Part shown: piece after piece, positions 1 to 10,773 of the stretch
Position numbering within the stretch: the stretch's first letter is position 1
Layout of the letters: each line of letters starts with the position of its first letter
Assembly: GCA_030762895.1 (NCBI GenBank)
Contig: CM061070.1
Span: forward strand, 32,887,652 to 32,951,651
Origin: Sophora flavescens
Lineage: Eukaryota > Streptophyta > Magnoliopsida > Fabales > Fabaceae
Length of the DNA: 64,000 nt
Reading direction: 5' to 3'
Program-made: the position numbers and the translations under genes
The notes under the pieces: model-generated
The model's database searches: none
The model's input: the letters and a program-made list of their open reading frames with translations, nothing else
What the model was told of the DNA's origin: nothing

Positions 1-2545
1 AATTTAATTAAGAAGGATTTAATCTAATAAAACACTGGGGCACAACGGGGTGTCTCATAGGGTGCTCATGAAATTAAATGACACTATAGATGCACAACCT
101 ATATCTAAGGTGGAACGGTCTAGCGAGAACTCCTAACCTCGTGTATTCCAAATACACGGTTGTGAACAACAATGCAAACATATGAATCTCACCAACCCAC
201 ATTAATAACAACCTAGTGCCTTAACTTTCCATCAAAGCCTCAACACATATTCTATATCACACCTCCACTTTAAAATAAGTCATTTATGTTAGGCAACTCT
301 AAGTCACCATTATTCTCACACCCAAACCAACAACACCCGAGCTATACATATCTTTGCTTAAGAATCAACTAAGCACCATATTAAAACCAGGCAGATCATG
401 CATAACACAACATCAGGAAATATTCAAACACCAAAAATAATACGTCACATGCAATGGAATACCTCAACCAGCGAATCACAATAAATTCAATAACATAAAG
501 TCAGACATCATCAAATACTTAAAATCAACCTAATACAATCAGCGAATCATCATTGGTTTTACAGAAAAGGTTTCCAATGTGATTTTGGTCTTGTCGATTA
601 CTCGACTACTAGTATGGTTTAGGTCGCCCTACACAATTATTATATAATATACTTATCAATTCCAACGACAGAGTGATCCTTTACCCCACCTGAGTTATCA
701 CTGGAATCCCGAATCCGACGTTCCTCGTTATCACACCACACGTTACCAATTCCTCCTTCATCCAAACAACACAATCAACAAATTAATCAACAAAACCAAC
801 TATGCCCACTTTATGCTAGGTTCAGCCATTCAATTCCAATTAGGGCTATGATCATTTTCTTATTCTAATCTTTTATGTACTAGTTCTTATGGTCTTAGAT
901 GGTTTAGATAAATTGTTGTAACTTGAAAACATGAACAAAATATTCCAATCTCATTTGAGTTAAGTTTCTGCCTTGTATAGTAAAATAGGCTAGGAATTTC
1001 CTTTTGATTCACACTTTTGGATTTAGGCTACTAAGACATTAGAGAGCATTAATCAAGTATTATATTTCACAAATTGAACAAAAACTTTTCAACCTCTTTG
1101 CTCTAGGGTTTCGGCCCAAATTAAAAAGCTAAGCTAGGGATTTTTGTTGAACTTAAGCTCTTGGGTTTAGATCATAGAAGTATCAAAGGACTTAAATCAA
1201 GTACTAACTTTCAACAAAAGAAACAAAACATCAAACCCATTTTTAACATAGGTTTCGACCAAATAGGGTTCCATGAGGTTAGGGATTTTTTATTGAATTC
1301 AAACTCTTAGATTATGATCATATAGTTACTAGAGAGTTTAAAACAAACAATAGATTTCACAAATGAATCAAAACTACCAAACCCATTTTCCAACTCAGTT
1401 TCGGCCTCAATAAGAAAATAGGGAAGTAAAATGTTTTTTATTACATTCTCTTGGATATTGAAAGTAGTGATCATAACTAGATCATAGAAATTGGTTTCAC
1501 ACTTTTATGATTTTTCTACAATTTTCTAGAATTATTTGAAGTTCTAGATCTAGGAATGTAAAATAATGAAATAGGAGGAAAATGACTTCAAGAAGGAGAA
1601 GAGATGATCAAGGATCATCATATTACCTCAAGTGATGAAGGAAATGGAAATAAGATGATGATCTTGATGAAGCTTTAACAAGGATGTCACTTGGAGCTAT
1701 TGAAGAACAATGGAGTTTATATGTGTTTTGTGAAGAAAAATGAAGAAGATGAATAGATGAATGAGGGGGGTGGGGGGGACTGTGGCCTTGGGATATTTAT
1801 AGGGTAGTTCTTAGGCTTTTTTTGGTTCTTAGGTTTTAGATTAATGGGTTTTGTGGTTATTTAATTAATATATGATTAACTATGGTTAATAATTAACTTA
1901 ACTAGGGTTACTTTGTTAATTATGGTTAATAAACGTGTGGCTCACATTAAATGAAGGTGTGGCTGATTTCTTGTCCACAAGAATTAACCATGGTTCCTTA
2001 ACCATGATTAAAATTTAACTAAACGTCGGTTATGTTAAGCTTAGGGGTATTTTGGTCATTTCACTTGAAAATTCATGATTACTAAAATTTAAGGTCGGAC
2101 TCCTTGTCCTCTCTGCTACATTAATCCCTCCTAATACCTCAGCTCCATAATCGACTCCATCGTTTACCCGACTCATCCCCTGATTTAGGTTTTACGCGTT
2201 TTCTTAACGATTACGCCCGAATAAAATAATATTAATTTCATTCCTAACGAATTTTTTTTGAAACTTGTAAAATAATCCGGAACAAAATATAAAACCTAAT
2301 GGTTTCGTTCACGAATCGAAATTAGGGTTTCTGCTCTGTAAAATCTTACTGTCAGTGAAAACGCAGACCGAGCTTTGTCTGAATTTTCAATCCAAAATTT
2401 CACCGTAACCCTCTACCATAAGATAAATTATGAATATGATTTTATTTTATTTAAAATAATTTTATTGCTCTCATATTAAAATATAAATAATTATATTTTA
2501 ACCGGTTAAACAGCATAACTAAAATTAGACTGTTATTCCCACAAT
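1..2545 (-). repeat. LTR-retrotransposon-derived sequence, copy 1 (solo-LTR-like)
   Basis: This block is collinear with 43650-46345. Shared landmarks include the phrase around 372-420 (again near 44157), the one around 560-620 (again near 44356), the 'gatgatcatattacctcaagt' type stretch near 1610 (again near 45260), a G-run near 1770 (again near 45415) and the segment 2100-2540 (again 45700-46340). In the second copy the right end is followed by a purine tract and a 'gaggacg'-like motif on the minus strand, which is how Ty3/gypsy elements enter their 3' LTR. I therefore read both copies as minus-strand LTR material. Positions 1-57 match, in reverse complement, the start of the second block at 43011, so the left end is rearranged. 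No long ORF is present. Confidence 0.5.
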
Positions 2546-3329
2546 AAGGTAGATGGTGGTTAATGTCCCCCATACCTCTTGTAGATCACTTGAAAATCAA
2601 GCAAAACCAAGCTAACACTCCAAGGAGGCCTCACGGTTTTGTGTTTGCAAAACCTAGCAAGAACAAACAAAAATTGAAAAGGATCATATACAATGACTTG
2701 GACATGACCAAGGAAAATGGAACATGGCTTGAATCACTTACTTTGAAGCAAGATGATGATGATCAAGTGATGGATGATCAAACTAGAAAAATACCCATTT
2801 TGAAGGAAATCTCTAAATGGAAATTTGTGTGAGATGAGATATGCTTAGAATGATGAGGGGATCAAGGATATACTCTTGGTTTTTCAAACAAGCTCATGGT
2901 TGATGACTTTCATGGTGTGACTGAATTGCTTAAGGAAGGAAAAGGAAGGTTTTGTGTTATGAACAAAGATGATAAGTTAGAAATGAATAAAGATAGGTGT
3001 GAGAGGGAGGGTGGCCGAAACATACATAGAAGGAAAGGAAGGAATTTTGTTCTTGAAAGTATGATAAATGAAGAGAAACAAATGAATATATGTGTGTGGA
3101 CGATGGAGAGATGGCCAAAACTTCTAGGAGAAGGAAAGGAAGGTGAGATGGTGTTTCTAACACCTCATGGTCGAAATCCACTTCAAGTAAAGGAAGAGGG
3201 GGTTAATTTGGTCATTTTAGGTGCATTACCATGGTTAAAGGATAGGTTAGATAGAAAAAGATTAAGTAGATATTTTCAAATCTTCGTCATTACTTTGATG
3301 ACTCATGGTGGTGACTCATGTAGGTGAGT
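2546..3329 (+). other. Unassigned segment with two short ORFs between LTR-like blocks
   Basis: Two open frames lie here: 2563-2832 (89 codons) and 2896-3327 (143 codons). Both are rich in Lys, Glu and Met, and I recognise no domain. LTR-like sequence flanks them on both sides (2100-2540 and 3330-3715), so this is probably retroelement internal or LTR sequence rather than a host gene. There is no convincing promoter or splice structure. I do not assign a product. Confidence 0.3.
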
Positions 3330-3715
3330 TGTCCAAGATGAGTCATCACCCATATCCTCTGACAAATCTCTGCAGTTCCGTATCCGGCTCCATCGTTTAC
3401 CCGATTAGTGTTTTTCAATGGTTTTTCGCCAAAATTCGTCCAAATAAAATATCAATGAAATTAATAAATTATGATAAAATCTAGAATTTCTCAGTTTCGA
3501 GTCAAACTAGGGTTTCTGCCGGTATAGAACTATACTGTCAGTAAAAACGAAGATCGGTTTCCGTCTGAGTTTTAAACCCAAAATTTTGCCGTAACTTCCT
3601 TCGATATAAAAGGTCTCAAATATGATTTTCGTTTTCCTCAAAATCGTTTTTTGGATCCCCGGTAAAAATACAGAAAATAATTACTGGTTAAGATGCGAGA
3701 AAACGAGGTGTTACA
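3330..3715 (-). repeat. LTR-like fragment starting TGTAACACC on the minus strand
   Basis: The segment resembles 2100-2540 and 45760-46340: a 'cgtttacccgatt' phrase, then the 'gtttctgc...actgtcag' phrase, then 'tgattttcgttt'. Read on the minus strand it begins TGTAACACCTCG at 3715, a typical start for plant LTRs. Its partner LTR and target duplication were not found. Confidence 0.45.
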
Positions 3716-3796
3716 CAACACACTTTATGTAGTGAAAAATAAGCAAGGTTCCCATATTTTTGTGAACGGGTGTGCATAAAGAAGGTATTTCTTGAG

Positions 3797-4410
3797 TAGA
3801 AATGACAAAATGGGTTGTACCCGACAGACCAACCCATTTAAGCCGTCATTTTTGGCGGGTTGGGTTGAAGTCCACAACCCACAACGTATTTTCACCCGTC
3901 CCGCCTAACCCACCAAGAAGACGGGTTGGTAGCGGGCCGTTGCGGGTTGACCTGCCAACCCGCTTTCCTTTTTTTTTAATTTTTTTTCTGGAGTGATTAT
4001 TTTAGTTTGCCCATCCATAAGAATTAAGATCATTAATTAGTCCATCCCATTTAGTAATTATTTAAATATATACCTATATTTATATAATTTTAGTTTACAA
4101 TTAGTCACTAATTAGAACTATATATATTTGTATGTAGTTCATTCCATTCACTAATATATTTATATATTGGATAGTCTACTACCGAAAGATAATATTTATA
4201 CTTTGTGCTATTTTAAATGATATTTATATGTTAGTAATTTTATTTTATTTTAATTTTATATTTTTTATATTTTTTGGCAGGCCAACCCACCTCTAAACGG
4301 GGTGGATTAGGAGGTTCAACCCACTTAACTAAAACGGGTCAATCCGCCCCGCCCCATTTTCGACGAGACAATGGTGGATCGAGCAGGTTGACCAGTTTTG
4401 CCATCTCTAT
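3797..4410. mobile_element. hAT-like non-autonomous element (MITE)
   Basis: The left end TAGAAATGACAAAATGGGT near 3797 and the reverse complement of the right end, TAGAGATGGCAAAACTGGT, near 4410 form imperfect terminal inverted repeats. The body is GC-rich and repeats 'cccgcc' and 'ccaaccc' motifs at both ends, with an AT-rich centre. This is the pattern of the common 'atggcaaaacggg' hAT MITEs. I could not find a clean 8-bp target duplication, so the borders are approximate. Confidence 0.5.
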
Positions 4411-4499
4411 TGACAAGAGTAGGATTCACTTTGGACCTTGAAATGTAGACACACTTAAAAGTAGATCATGAAAATTGTAGATACCATAATTGGGAGGGA

Positions 4500-4755
4500 T
4501 CAAAGACTTACACATATTTTTTCATTGAATTCGAGAAGGCATAAGATAGGGTGCCAAAAGAGGTATCGTGGAAGGTCCCTCGAGAAGAAAATAATTCATA
4601 TTGTCTAGATTCGAGCTATAAATGATATGTATAAGAGGGTCATGACTAACGTGAGTACACTAGGTAGGATCATAAAAGATTTTCGTATAACTATAGGATT
4701 GCACCAAGGTTAATTTGAACCCCAATCTTTTTACCTTGGTCTTGGAAATGCTTAG
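4500..4755 (+). pseudogene. LINE-type reverse transcriptase fragment (dead)
   Basis: Conceptual translation of about 4528-4590 gives F-x-E-F-E-K-A-stop-D-R-V-P-K-E-V, the block A region of plant non-LTR reverse transcriptases. In a shifted frame about 4605-4715 gives I-N-D-M-Y-K-R-V and then T-I-G-L-H-Q-G-stop, the region that ends in the GLHQGS motif. In-frame stops and at least one frameshift show that it is dead. The catalytic YADD box is not present in the segment. No element ends or poly(A) tail were identified. The family is the LINE RT found dispersed in plant genomes, not a host gene. Confidence 0.65.
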
Positions 4756-5085
4756 TGTTAAGTCTCTAAATGTCTGATGTGCATTTGCCTTAAGTTTTGA
4801 TAAAAACTAAACATTTGTTCAATGATTTAATTGAACTACATATTGGTTGGTGACTTGTCTACTTAGTATGCAGATTAATATTTTAAGTATTTCTTATCAC
4901 TTCTCTGTCCTAAGTCAATCTTGGTCAAAGATGGAGATCACTTGTCTTATGAAGGAAGTTGACCCATCTGATGAAAAAGTCTCACCTATTTAAAGCTTAT
5001 TTAAAGTTGTAAACATGATTTACAATAAAATATTATGACATCGTTTGATTCACTTAAGTAACCTTGCTTAATTAGAAAAGACTTG

Positions 5086-5404
5086 GGTGGTGTTTGGAAG
5101 AGCTTATTTAAGCTCCTTTTGACTTATCTGATGACATAAGCTCTTATGCAGTGTGTTTGGCAGAGCTTATAAAAATAACTTATGACATCCCATAAGGAGT
5201 TTTTGACTTATTTTCATAAGTCACTGAGAGATGCTTATGAAATTATCATAAGAGCTTATGCACTAAACACCCTCTCCGTGTTTTTTACTATTCGAATCCT
5301 CTCATGCCCTTTTCTTTCTTTAAGCGCTTATGACATAAGCTCTCATGCGATAAGATCTTATGTGATAAGCTCTTAATTATGTTGTTTACCCAAACGCACC
5401 CTTG
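5086..5404. mobile_element. MITE with GGTG-TTTGG type inverted ends
   Basis: The left end 'gggtggtgtttggaagagctt' and the right end 'acccaaacgcaccc' are inverted repeats. Between them the word 'cataagctcttat' recurs in both orientations, making the whole unit strongly self-complementary. A target duplication was not clear. The ORF across 5182-5376 is a by-product of the repeat. Confidence 0.5.
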
Positions 5405-5561
5405 ATTGTTGCTGTAAGTGCTTTTTAGAGTGACTCGTCCCTACCACCACTTCTCGCCTCATACTTAGGGTCCATGCACCCTTGCCCGTGACAAGTCACT
5501 CGAAGTATAGGTGTCAAGAACAACCATAATTAATATATAATAAATTTAAGTTTTTTTAAAG

Positions 5562-5757
5562 GATTTAATTGATATATACTGACAGTGTGAAAATTTTTTA
5601 TACTGTCAACCAATCAGAAATTGATATAACACTATAAATGCTTGATTCTTATCCTAACCACCTTAATAGTTATCAATTCCGTGATTTCTGATTGGTTATC
5701 AGTGTAAAATTATTTATATCAGTGTAAAATTATTTACACTGATAGTGCATACAAATT
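5562..5757. mobile_element. Short MITE with 'actgacagtgt' / 'acactgatagt' inverted ends
   Basis: The left end ('ttaattgatatatactgaca' then 'gtgtgaaaattttt') pairs with the right end ('aaattatttacactgatagt' then 'gcatacaaattaaac'). 'Caaccaatcag' and its complement 'ctgattggttatc' lie inside each arm. A degenerate relative starts near 41512. Confidence 0.5.
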
Positions 5758-7789
5758 AAACTCTCTTTTTTAATGATTTATTAATATCATATTAAATAAT
5801 ATTTTAGAAAAAATTAAGCGGTTTTGTTTAATACATTATCAGTTTTTTTACTAACTATTTATACATTTATTCAAAAAATAAAAACAAACTATTTATACAT
5901 AATTATTTGTATAACTTTAAAGTAATTATTATAATAAACAAGTACTTTTATGGTAGTGAGTAATATATAATACATCTATATCTATATCTATATATGATAC
6001 ATTTGTGAACAAACTCAAAGTGGAAACATCCACATGTCAATTTCTGGAGCCTTCACTCATCACACGTGGCAACACCAGAAGTCTTCCCTCCCTTTTTTGC
6101 TTATGTGTCGCGCTGTGGTTGATTTGAAAACTAATTATAGTAATTATAGTAATGGTCATAAATTGCGAAATCAATCAATTATAATTCTATTTATTAGAAT
6201 CTATAATAATGCATATAAGTTGGGAATATCCTCCTAATACCACCGTAATTCCTCATTGTGTTGGCTAAAGTCATTAATTGATGAGATTTGGTGTTCCATT
6301 GATTCCTTTGTTATTGAATCATATGAATAGCAATTTGTATTTACAATTTAATTCTGACAGATTTTAGTTATAATGAATGTACATCAATCACACAAATCGG
6401 ATCAATCAAATTTGAACATGAAAGTATTGCAATAATGAATAATTATGGACAAATTGGATTACAATAATATTATCAATTAAAATAACAACAAAATAATCAC
6501 TTTAAATCATGTTAATACAACAATGTTTTTACTTTCTTCCATCTTCACACACGTGCTTTGTTTTCTTTATCCACTTTCGTTCTCATGCTCTCCCTCTCTC
6601 TCTCTTTAATAAATTTTTTTGCATGTTAGGACTAATATTTTTTTGTTGCTTCGATAATGAATGATTCTGGTCAAATTGCTTCATTCTTTTTTTATATATA
6701 TTTGATAATGAAATTTTCTTTCCCTTTTGTGCTGATGTCAAAGACAATGAAAATCCTATTCCACTTCCAGCACTGCCAAAGCCAGGGGAGAGTAAATCTT
6801 GAAAATAACTACTATGGTGTGTTCTAACTGCTCATGTTTTTTTTTTTTGTCTATCTTTCATTTTCCATAATGCTTTTCTGCAAGTGCATCTATAGCATTG
6901 CAAAAATAGTTTATAATTGTTTCAAAGTTCTTAGCTTTTTTCTTTATCTATCATGATTTAGGAAAACCGTGTCCTGTCTAATCCAATACATGGAATAGCT
7001 CAAAAACTGTTAAGACATCTGGCAATGGAAGATGCACATGATGCCCATAAGAGAAAGGATGCCTTTACACCATCCATGATTTTACACCCATCTGCATCAT
7101 GGGATTAACAGGAAATTAAGGGAGGCTGACCATTAAAAGGAAATGTTATTTGTTCCAATGATGTTATTCTCTTAGAATGTGACGATTGGTATGCGTTAAA
7201 TTTTATTTTGGTTCTACAATTTGATACTTTTTTTTTCTTACAATGTTTGATTATTCTTTACTTTTAGTTTGGATTTCATTTAGAGCACGATCAAGTACAA
7301 TAAAAAAGGGGGGAAATTGGGATTTGGTTTTAAATTGTTTTTATTAAGGATTTGGTGATAAGTTGAAAAATAATAAACAAAAGATCTCTTCCATTTTTAT
7401 TAGAATTTGATTCAAATTAATTGCTTGATAGATAAATATAAGTAAATATCATATATTTACTTCAATCCAATCATATTTTATTATAAAATATAAATTAAAT
7501 AGTTGAAATTTAAAAAAAAATCAAAATTAATTATTTGACACGTAATTTTATATTAATTAGTTCTAATATCATTTTAATGTTTAAAAGTATAATTAGATAT
7601 TTAACATTAATTTAGATCAAAATTGAATTTAAAAATAATAGTGATGCATAATAATATTATTATTATTATTTTAAAAAAATAGGTATACTTAAATACACGA
7701 TCAAGATTGTAAAAAAATAATTTAAACAATTTAATGAATATTAATATTTTAAACACAATTCACATGAGAGTCCGGTTAAATTTGAGTCA
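5758..7789. other. AT-rich intergenic DNA, no gene recognised
   Basis: The stretch has long AT-rich runs, a short TC microsatellite near 6589-6606 and several stop-rich frames. The ORF at 6034-6237 is short, crosses simple sequence and shows no recognisable domain. I see no RNA gene or transposon end here. Confidence 0.5.
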
Positions 7790-8990
7790 TCAATTGTAAC
7801 GAAAAGATAGGAACTACAAAATATAAAAAAGGGAGAGATATATGTATTAAGGATGGAGAATTCAACGTGAAAATCCAACATGATAAAATTCATTCCCTTA
7901 GCTTGCACGGAAAAATAGATGAAATAAATCAAAAAGATTTTTCAGAAAGAAAAAAAATATGATAGATAAATATGTTTTTTAAAAATAGTTAACTTGCACC
8001 GAGCAAATAGAAGAAACAAATCAAATAAATTTTCAAGAGAGAAGAAGAAAAATAATATGGTAGATAAATATTTTTTCTTTGAGAAATGGTTAATTTGCAT
8101 GGGAAAATGAGGAGAAATAAATCAAATAGATTTTTAAGAGATAAGAAAATAACAATATGATAGATAAATATATTTTCTAAAAATTGACAACTTGCACCGT
8201 GCAAAGAGAAGTAATGAATCAAGTAAATTTTCAACAGAAAAGAAGAAGGCTAATATGATAGATAATTATCTGTACTTTCTAGAAATGGTTAATTTGCACG
8301 GAAAAAAGATGAAAAATAAATTTAATAGATTTTCAAGAAAGAATAAAAGATTATAAAAAAGGAGAGATATATGTATTAAGGATGGAGAATTCAACATGAG
8401 AGAATATAAGTGAAAATCCAACATGACATAATCCATTCCCCTAGCTTGCACAAAAAAAGAGAGGAAATAAATCAAAAAGATTTTCAGAGAGAAAAAAATA
8501 TGATAGATAAATATGTTTTCTAAAAACAGTTAATTTGCACCGAGCAAATAGAAGAAATAAATCAAATAAATTTTCAATTGAGAATAATAATAATAATATG
8601 GTAGATAAATATATTTTTTCTTTGAGAAATGTTTAATTTGCATCGAAAAATGAGGAGAAATAAATCAAATAGATTTTTAAGAGATAAGAAAATAACAATA
8701 TGAAAGATAAATATATTTTCTAAAAGTTATCAACTTGCATCGTGCAAAGAGAAGTAATGAATCAGATAAATTTTCAAGAGGGAAGAAGAAGAAGACTAAT
8801 ATGATAAATAATTATCTATACTTTCTAGAAATGGTTAATTTGCACGAAAAAGATGAGAAATAAATCTAATATATTTTCAAGAAAGAATAAAAAATTAATA
8901 TGATAGATAAATATATTTTATAAAAATGATTGACTTGCTTGGGAAAAAAGAACAACTAAATCAAATAATATTTTAAGATAGAAGAAAAAT
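7790..8990. repeat. Tandem array of about 100-bp monomers with a roughly 542-bp higher-order unit
   Basis: A monomer of the form 'gatagataaatat...ttgcac...gaaataaatcaaatagattttcaagag' repeats. The ttgcac/ttgcat anchor occurs at 7903, 7994, 8095, 8192 and 8294, then at 8446, 8535, 8638, 8735, 8840 and 8935. Variant types repeat in the same order ('accgagcaaatag', 'atgggaaaatgagg' or 'atcgaaaaatgagg', 'accgtgcaaagag' or 'atcgtgcaaagag', then 'acggaaaaaagatg'). The spacing between equivalents is 541-546 bp, so a five-monomer block was duplicated. A marker segment ('ggagagatatatgtattaag') opens each block, near 7830 and 8361. Minus-strand ORFs in this area only mirror the repeat. Confidence 0.8.
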
Positions 8991-9839
8991 AATAATTTTT
9001 ATTCCTAAAAATTCATATCATTACGAATATCATTGGGATGTATTTAGTTGTAGTGTTTAAATAAATTACTCTAGGAAGTGATTAATCGGTTTAAAATGCA
9101 GTTGTTGCTTTGAAAATATATATTTATTATTAAATATTAAGAGAAACGCGATATTGAGATAGTGAGCAAAGAAATGATCAATGTTAATTTATAATTTTAA
9201 TTTGAAAAAAACAAATTCACAATAAAACTTTAATGTCTATTTTCAAATATTATGCTTTTTTATATATTCTTTATACATGTTTTATTTTTTAAATTACATT
9301 TTTTATACTAAAATTATGTAGTAGATAGTATGTACTTATTATTTTATACTTAATATATATCTGTTACACTTTGTTACCGACGATTAAGACAAAATAATCT
9401 TTTAACAATTTTGGTATATAATTCCACATAAAAAAAAATTAAACCACAAAACGTGAAATCAATAATGTATTATTTAAAAATGAAAATCCTAAAAAATTAA
9501 CATATTCCATGCACGGGTTCGTACGCTAATTAAATAACAATATAAAAACTTTTGCTTGATTAATATTTTTAAAATTAAATCCAAGAACTCCTGTATCCTA
9601 TGTAATTATATATAGCTAATTTTTTATTTTTATTTTTCTAAGTATTCTTGTATTTAATAGATAAAAAACTAATCTCTCAAGATATTGAGAAAAGTTGTAA
9701 AACAGCAAAAAAAATTATTGTGAAAAGTTTAAATAACCATCTTATCAATAATATTAATAATATTTTTTCATATACATTAATGGAACAAAAGTACTGTTAC
9801 TGTATATAATTTAATTTAATTTGATATACTATGGTGTCA
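8991..9839. other. AT-rich intergenic DNA
   Basis: No ORF above background, no transposon ends and no RNA gene were seen. Short direct and inverted AT repeats are frequent. Confidence 0.5.
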
Positions 9840-10480
9840 TTCAGTTACACTAGGCTGCCCTCCGTCTCGGTTCAAGTTCAACTTAATCGTAAACCTGTTC
9901 CTTAGAGACTGCAGTGTCTCCTCTCATTCTCAAATCTTGACCGTTGATCATATCTCCTTACCTACCGATCGATATCAGCCGTTGCTGTATACAACACAAG
10001 TAGTGTAGCTGCGCAGCACAGCCTTTACTTGATCATAGCTAGCGAGATTTTGGCATCTCTACTGTGCATTAATTGTACATATTAAATGATTCTAAATACT
10101 TTATTCAATTTTATTTTTATATTCTAAAACTATTAAATGCATAGTTTTTTATTTAATATTTTTTATATTCAATATTAAAAAGAATTAAATGAACTTCGGT
10201 TGCAAGATATCACAAAATTAATATATATATATATATATATATATAATATTTTGTTTTTCTTACACTGCTACATGCCATGGTCACATCTGCAGAAATCTGA
10301 GAAAGAAATGAAAGAGGGTGGCACAGAACCCAACACTTTCATTAGAAAACAGAGACAGAGCTGAGAATATAAGACGAGAGAAGCTTGTCTAAAATTCTCA
10401 CCCTTCACTTGCACCACCAAAAAAAAAAAAGATCACACTTCTTCTTAGCATAGCAGAGACCCACAAGATATCAAGTTCAT
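9840..10480 (+). promoter_or_regulatory. Putative promoter and transcription start region of the AIL gene
   Basis: Base composition becomes less AT-rich at about 9840-10060. GAGACT-GCAG-TGTCTC at 9905-9920 contains the auxin response element TGTCTC in an everted arrangement with a degenerate partner. A second element, GAGACA (TGTCTC on the minus strand), lies at 10352-10357. A TATA-like 'gaatataaga' lies near 10364, which would place the start near 10395 and give a leader of roughly 380 nt. An (AT)n tract lies near 10221-10246. PLT3/5/7-type genes are known to respond to auxin through ARFs. Use of these sites here is inference. Confidence 0.45.
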
Positions 10481-10606
10481 ATGATTATGACTATGATACC
10501 CTCAAAAGCCAAAAAAAAAATGGAAATTTTTTTCAACCCCATCATCCCAAAACCATTACCAGCTTTGAAGTTTGAGCTCAAAGTCCAACATTCCCTACTT
10601 GCATAG
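10481..10606 (+). CDS. Upstream ORF (41 codons) in the AIL leader
   Basis: ATG at 10481 opens a frame of 41 sense codons ending with TAG at 10604-10606. It has further in-frame ATGs at 10487, 10493 and 10520. It lies between the TATA-like box and the main start at 10774, so if transcription begins near 10395 ribosomes would meet it first. The peptide is basic around residues 9-13 (KAKKK) and then contains a proline-rich stretch, N-P-I-I-P-K-P-L-P. I recognise no family. It could be a regulatory upstream ORF or a chance frame, and no comparison with other species was possible. Confidence 0.35.
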   Translation: MIMTMIPSKAKKKMEIFFNPIIPKPLPALKFELKVQHSLLA

Positions 10607-10726
10607 AGAAAAGAAACACACAACAAGAAGGCCTTTAGATTTTTGGAGAGAGACAAATAGAGAGAGAGAAAGTTTGTGCTGTTGTGGGGATTGTTTTTCT
10701 TGAGAAAAGTAAGTGTAAGTGGTGTT

Positions 10727-10730
<4 letters not shown>

Positions 10731-10760
<30 letters not shown>

Positions 10761-10770
10761 TGTGTGTGTT
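10731..10770 (+). repeat. (GT)n-(GA)n-(GT)n microsatellite in the 5' UTR
   Basis: About ten GT units are followed by about eight GA units and a further short GT run. They sit immediately before the start codon of the AIL gene (10774). Length variation here would change the leader only. Confidence 0.85.
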
Positions 10771-10773
10771 GAT

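Noticed and set aside
53..57. Calling 1-2545 a complete element with TGAGACACCCC end at 57
   Set aside because: Positions 1-57 are inverted relative to copy 2 and the window starts inside the repeat, so ends cannot be assigned.
3788..4420. 8-bp target duplication for the MITE at 3797
   Set aside because: Flanking words ('ttcttgag' and 'ttgacaag') do not match well enough.
7741..8475. Minus-strand ORFs with hydrophobic products
   Set aside because: They repeat with the tandem array and are rich in Phe, Ile and Leu only because the repeat is A-rich on the plus strand.
10684..10773. N-terminal extension of the AIL frame upstream of 10774
   Set aside because: The frame is open but has no ATG and reads through GT/GA microsatellite. 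The family N terminus begins at 10774.
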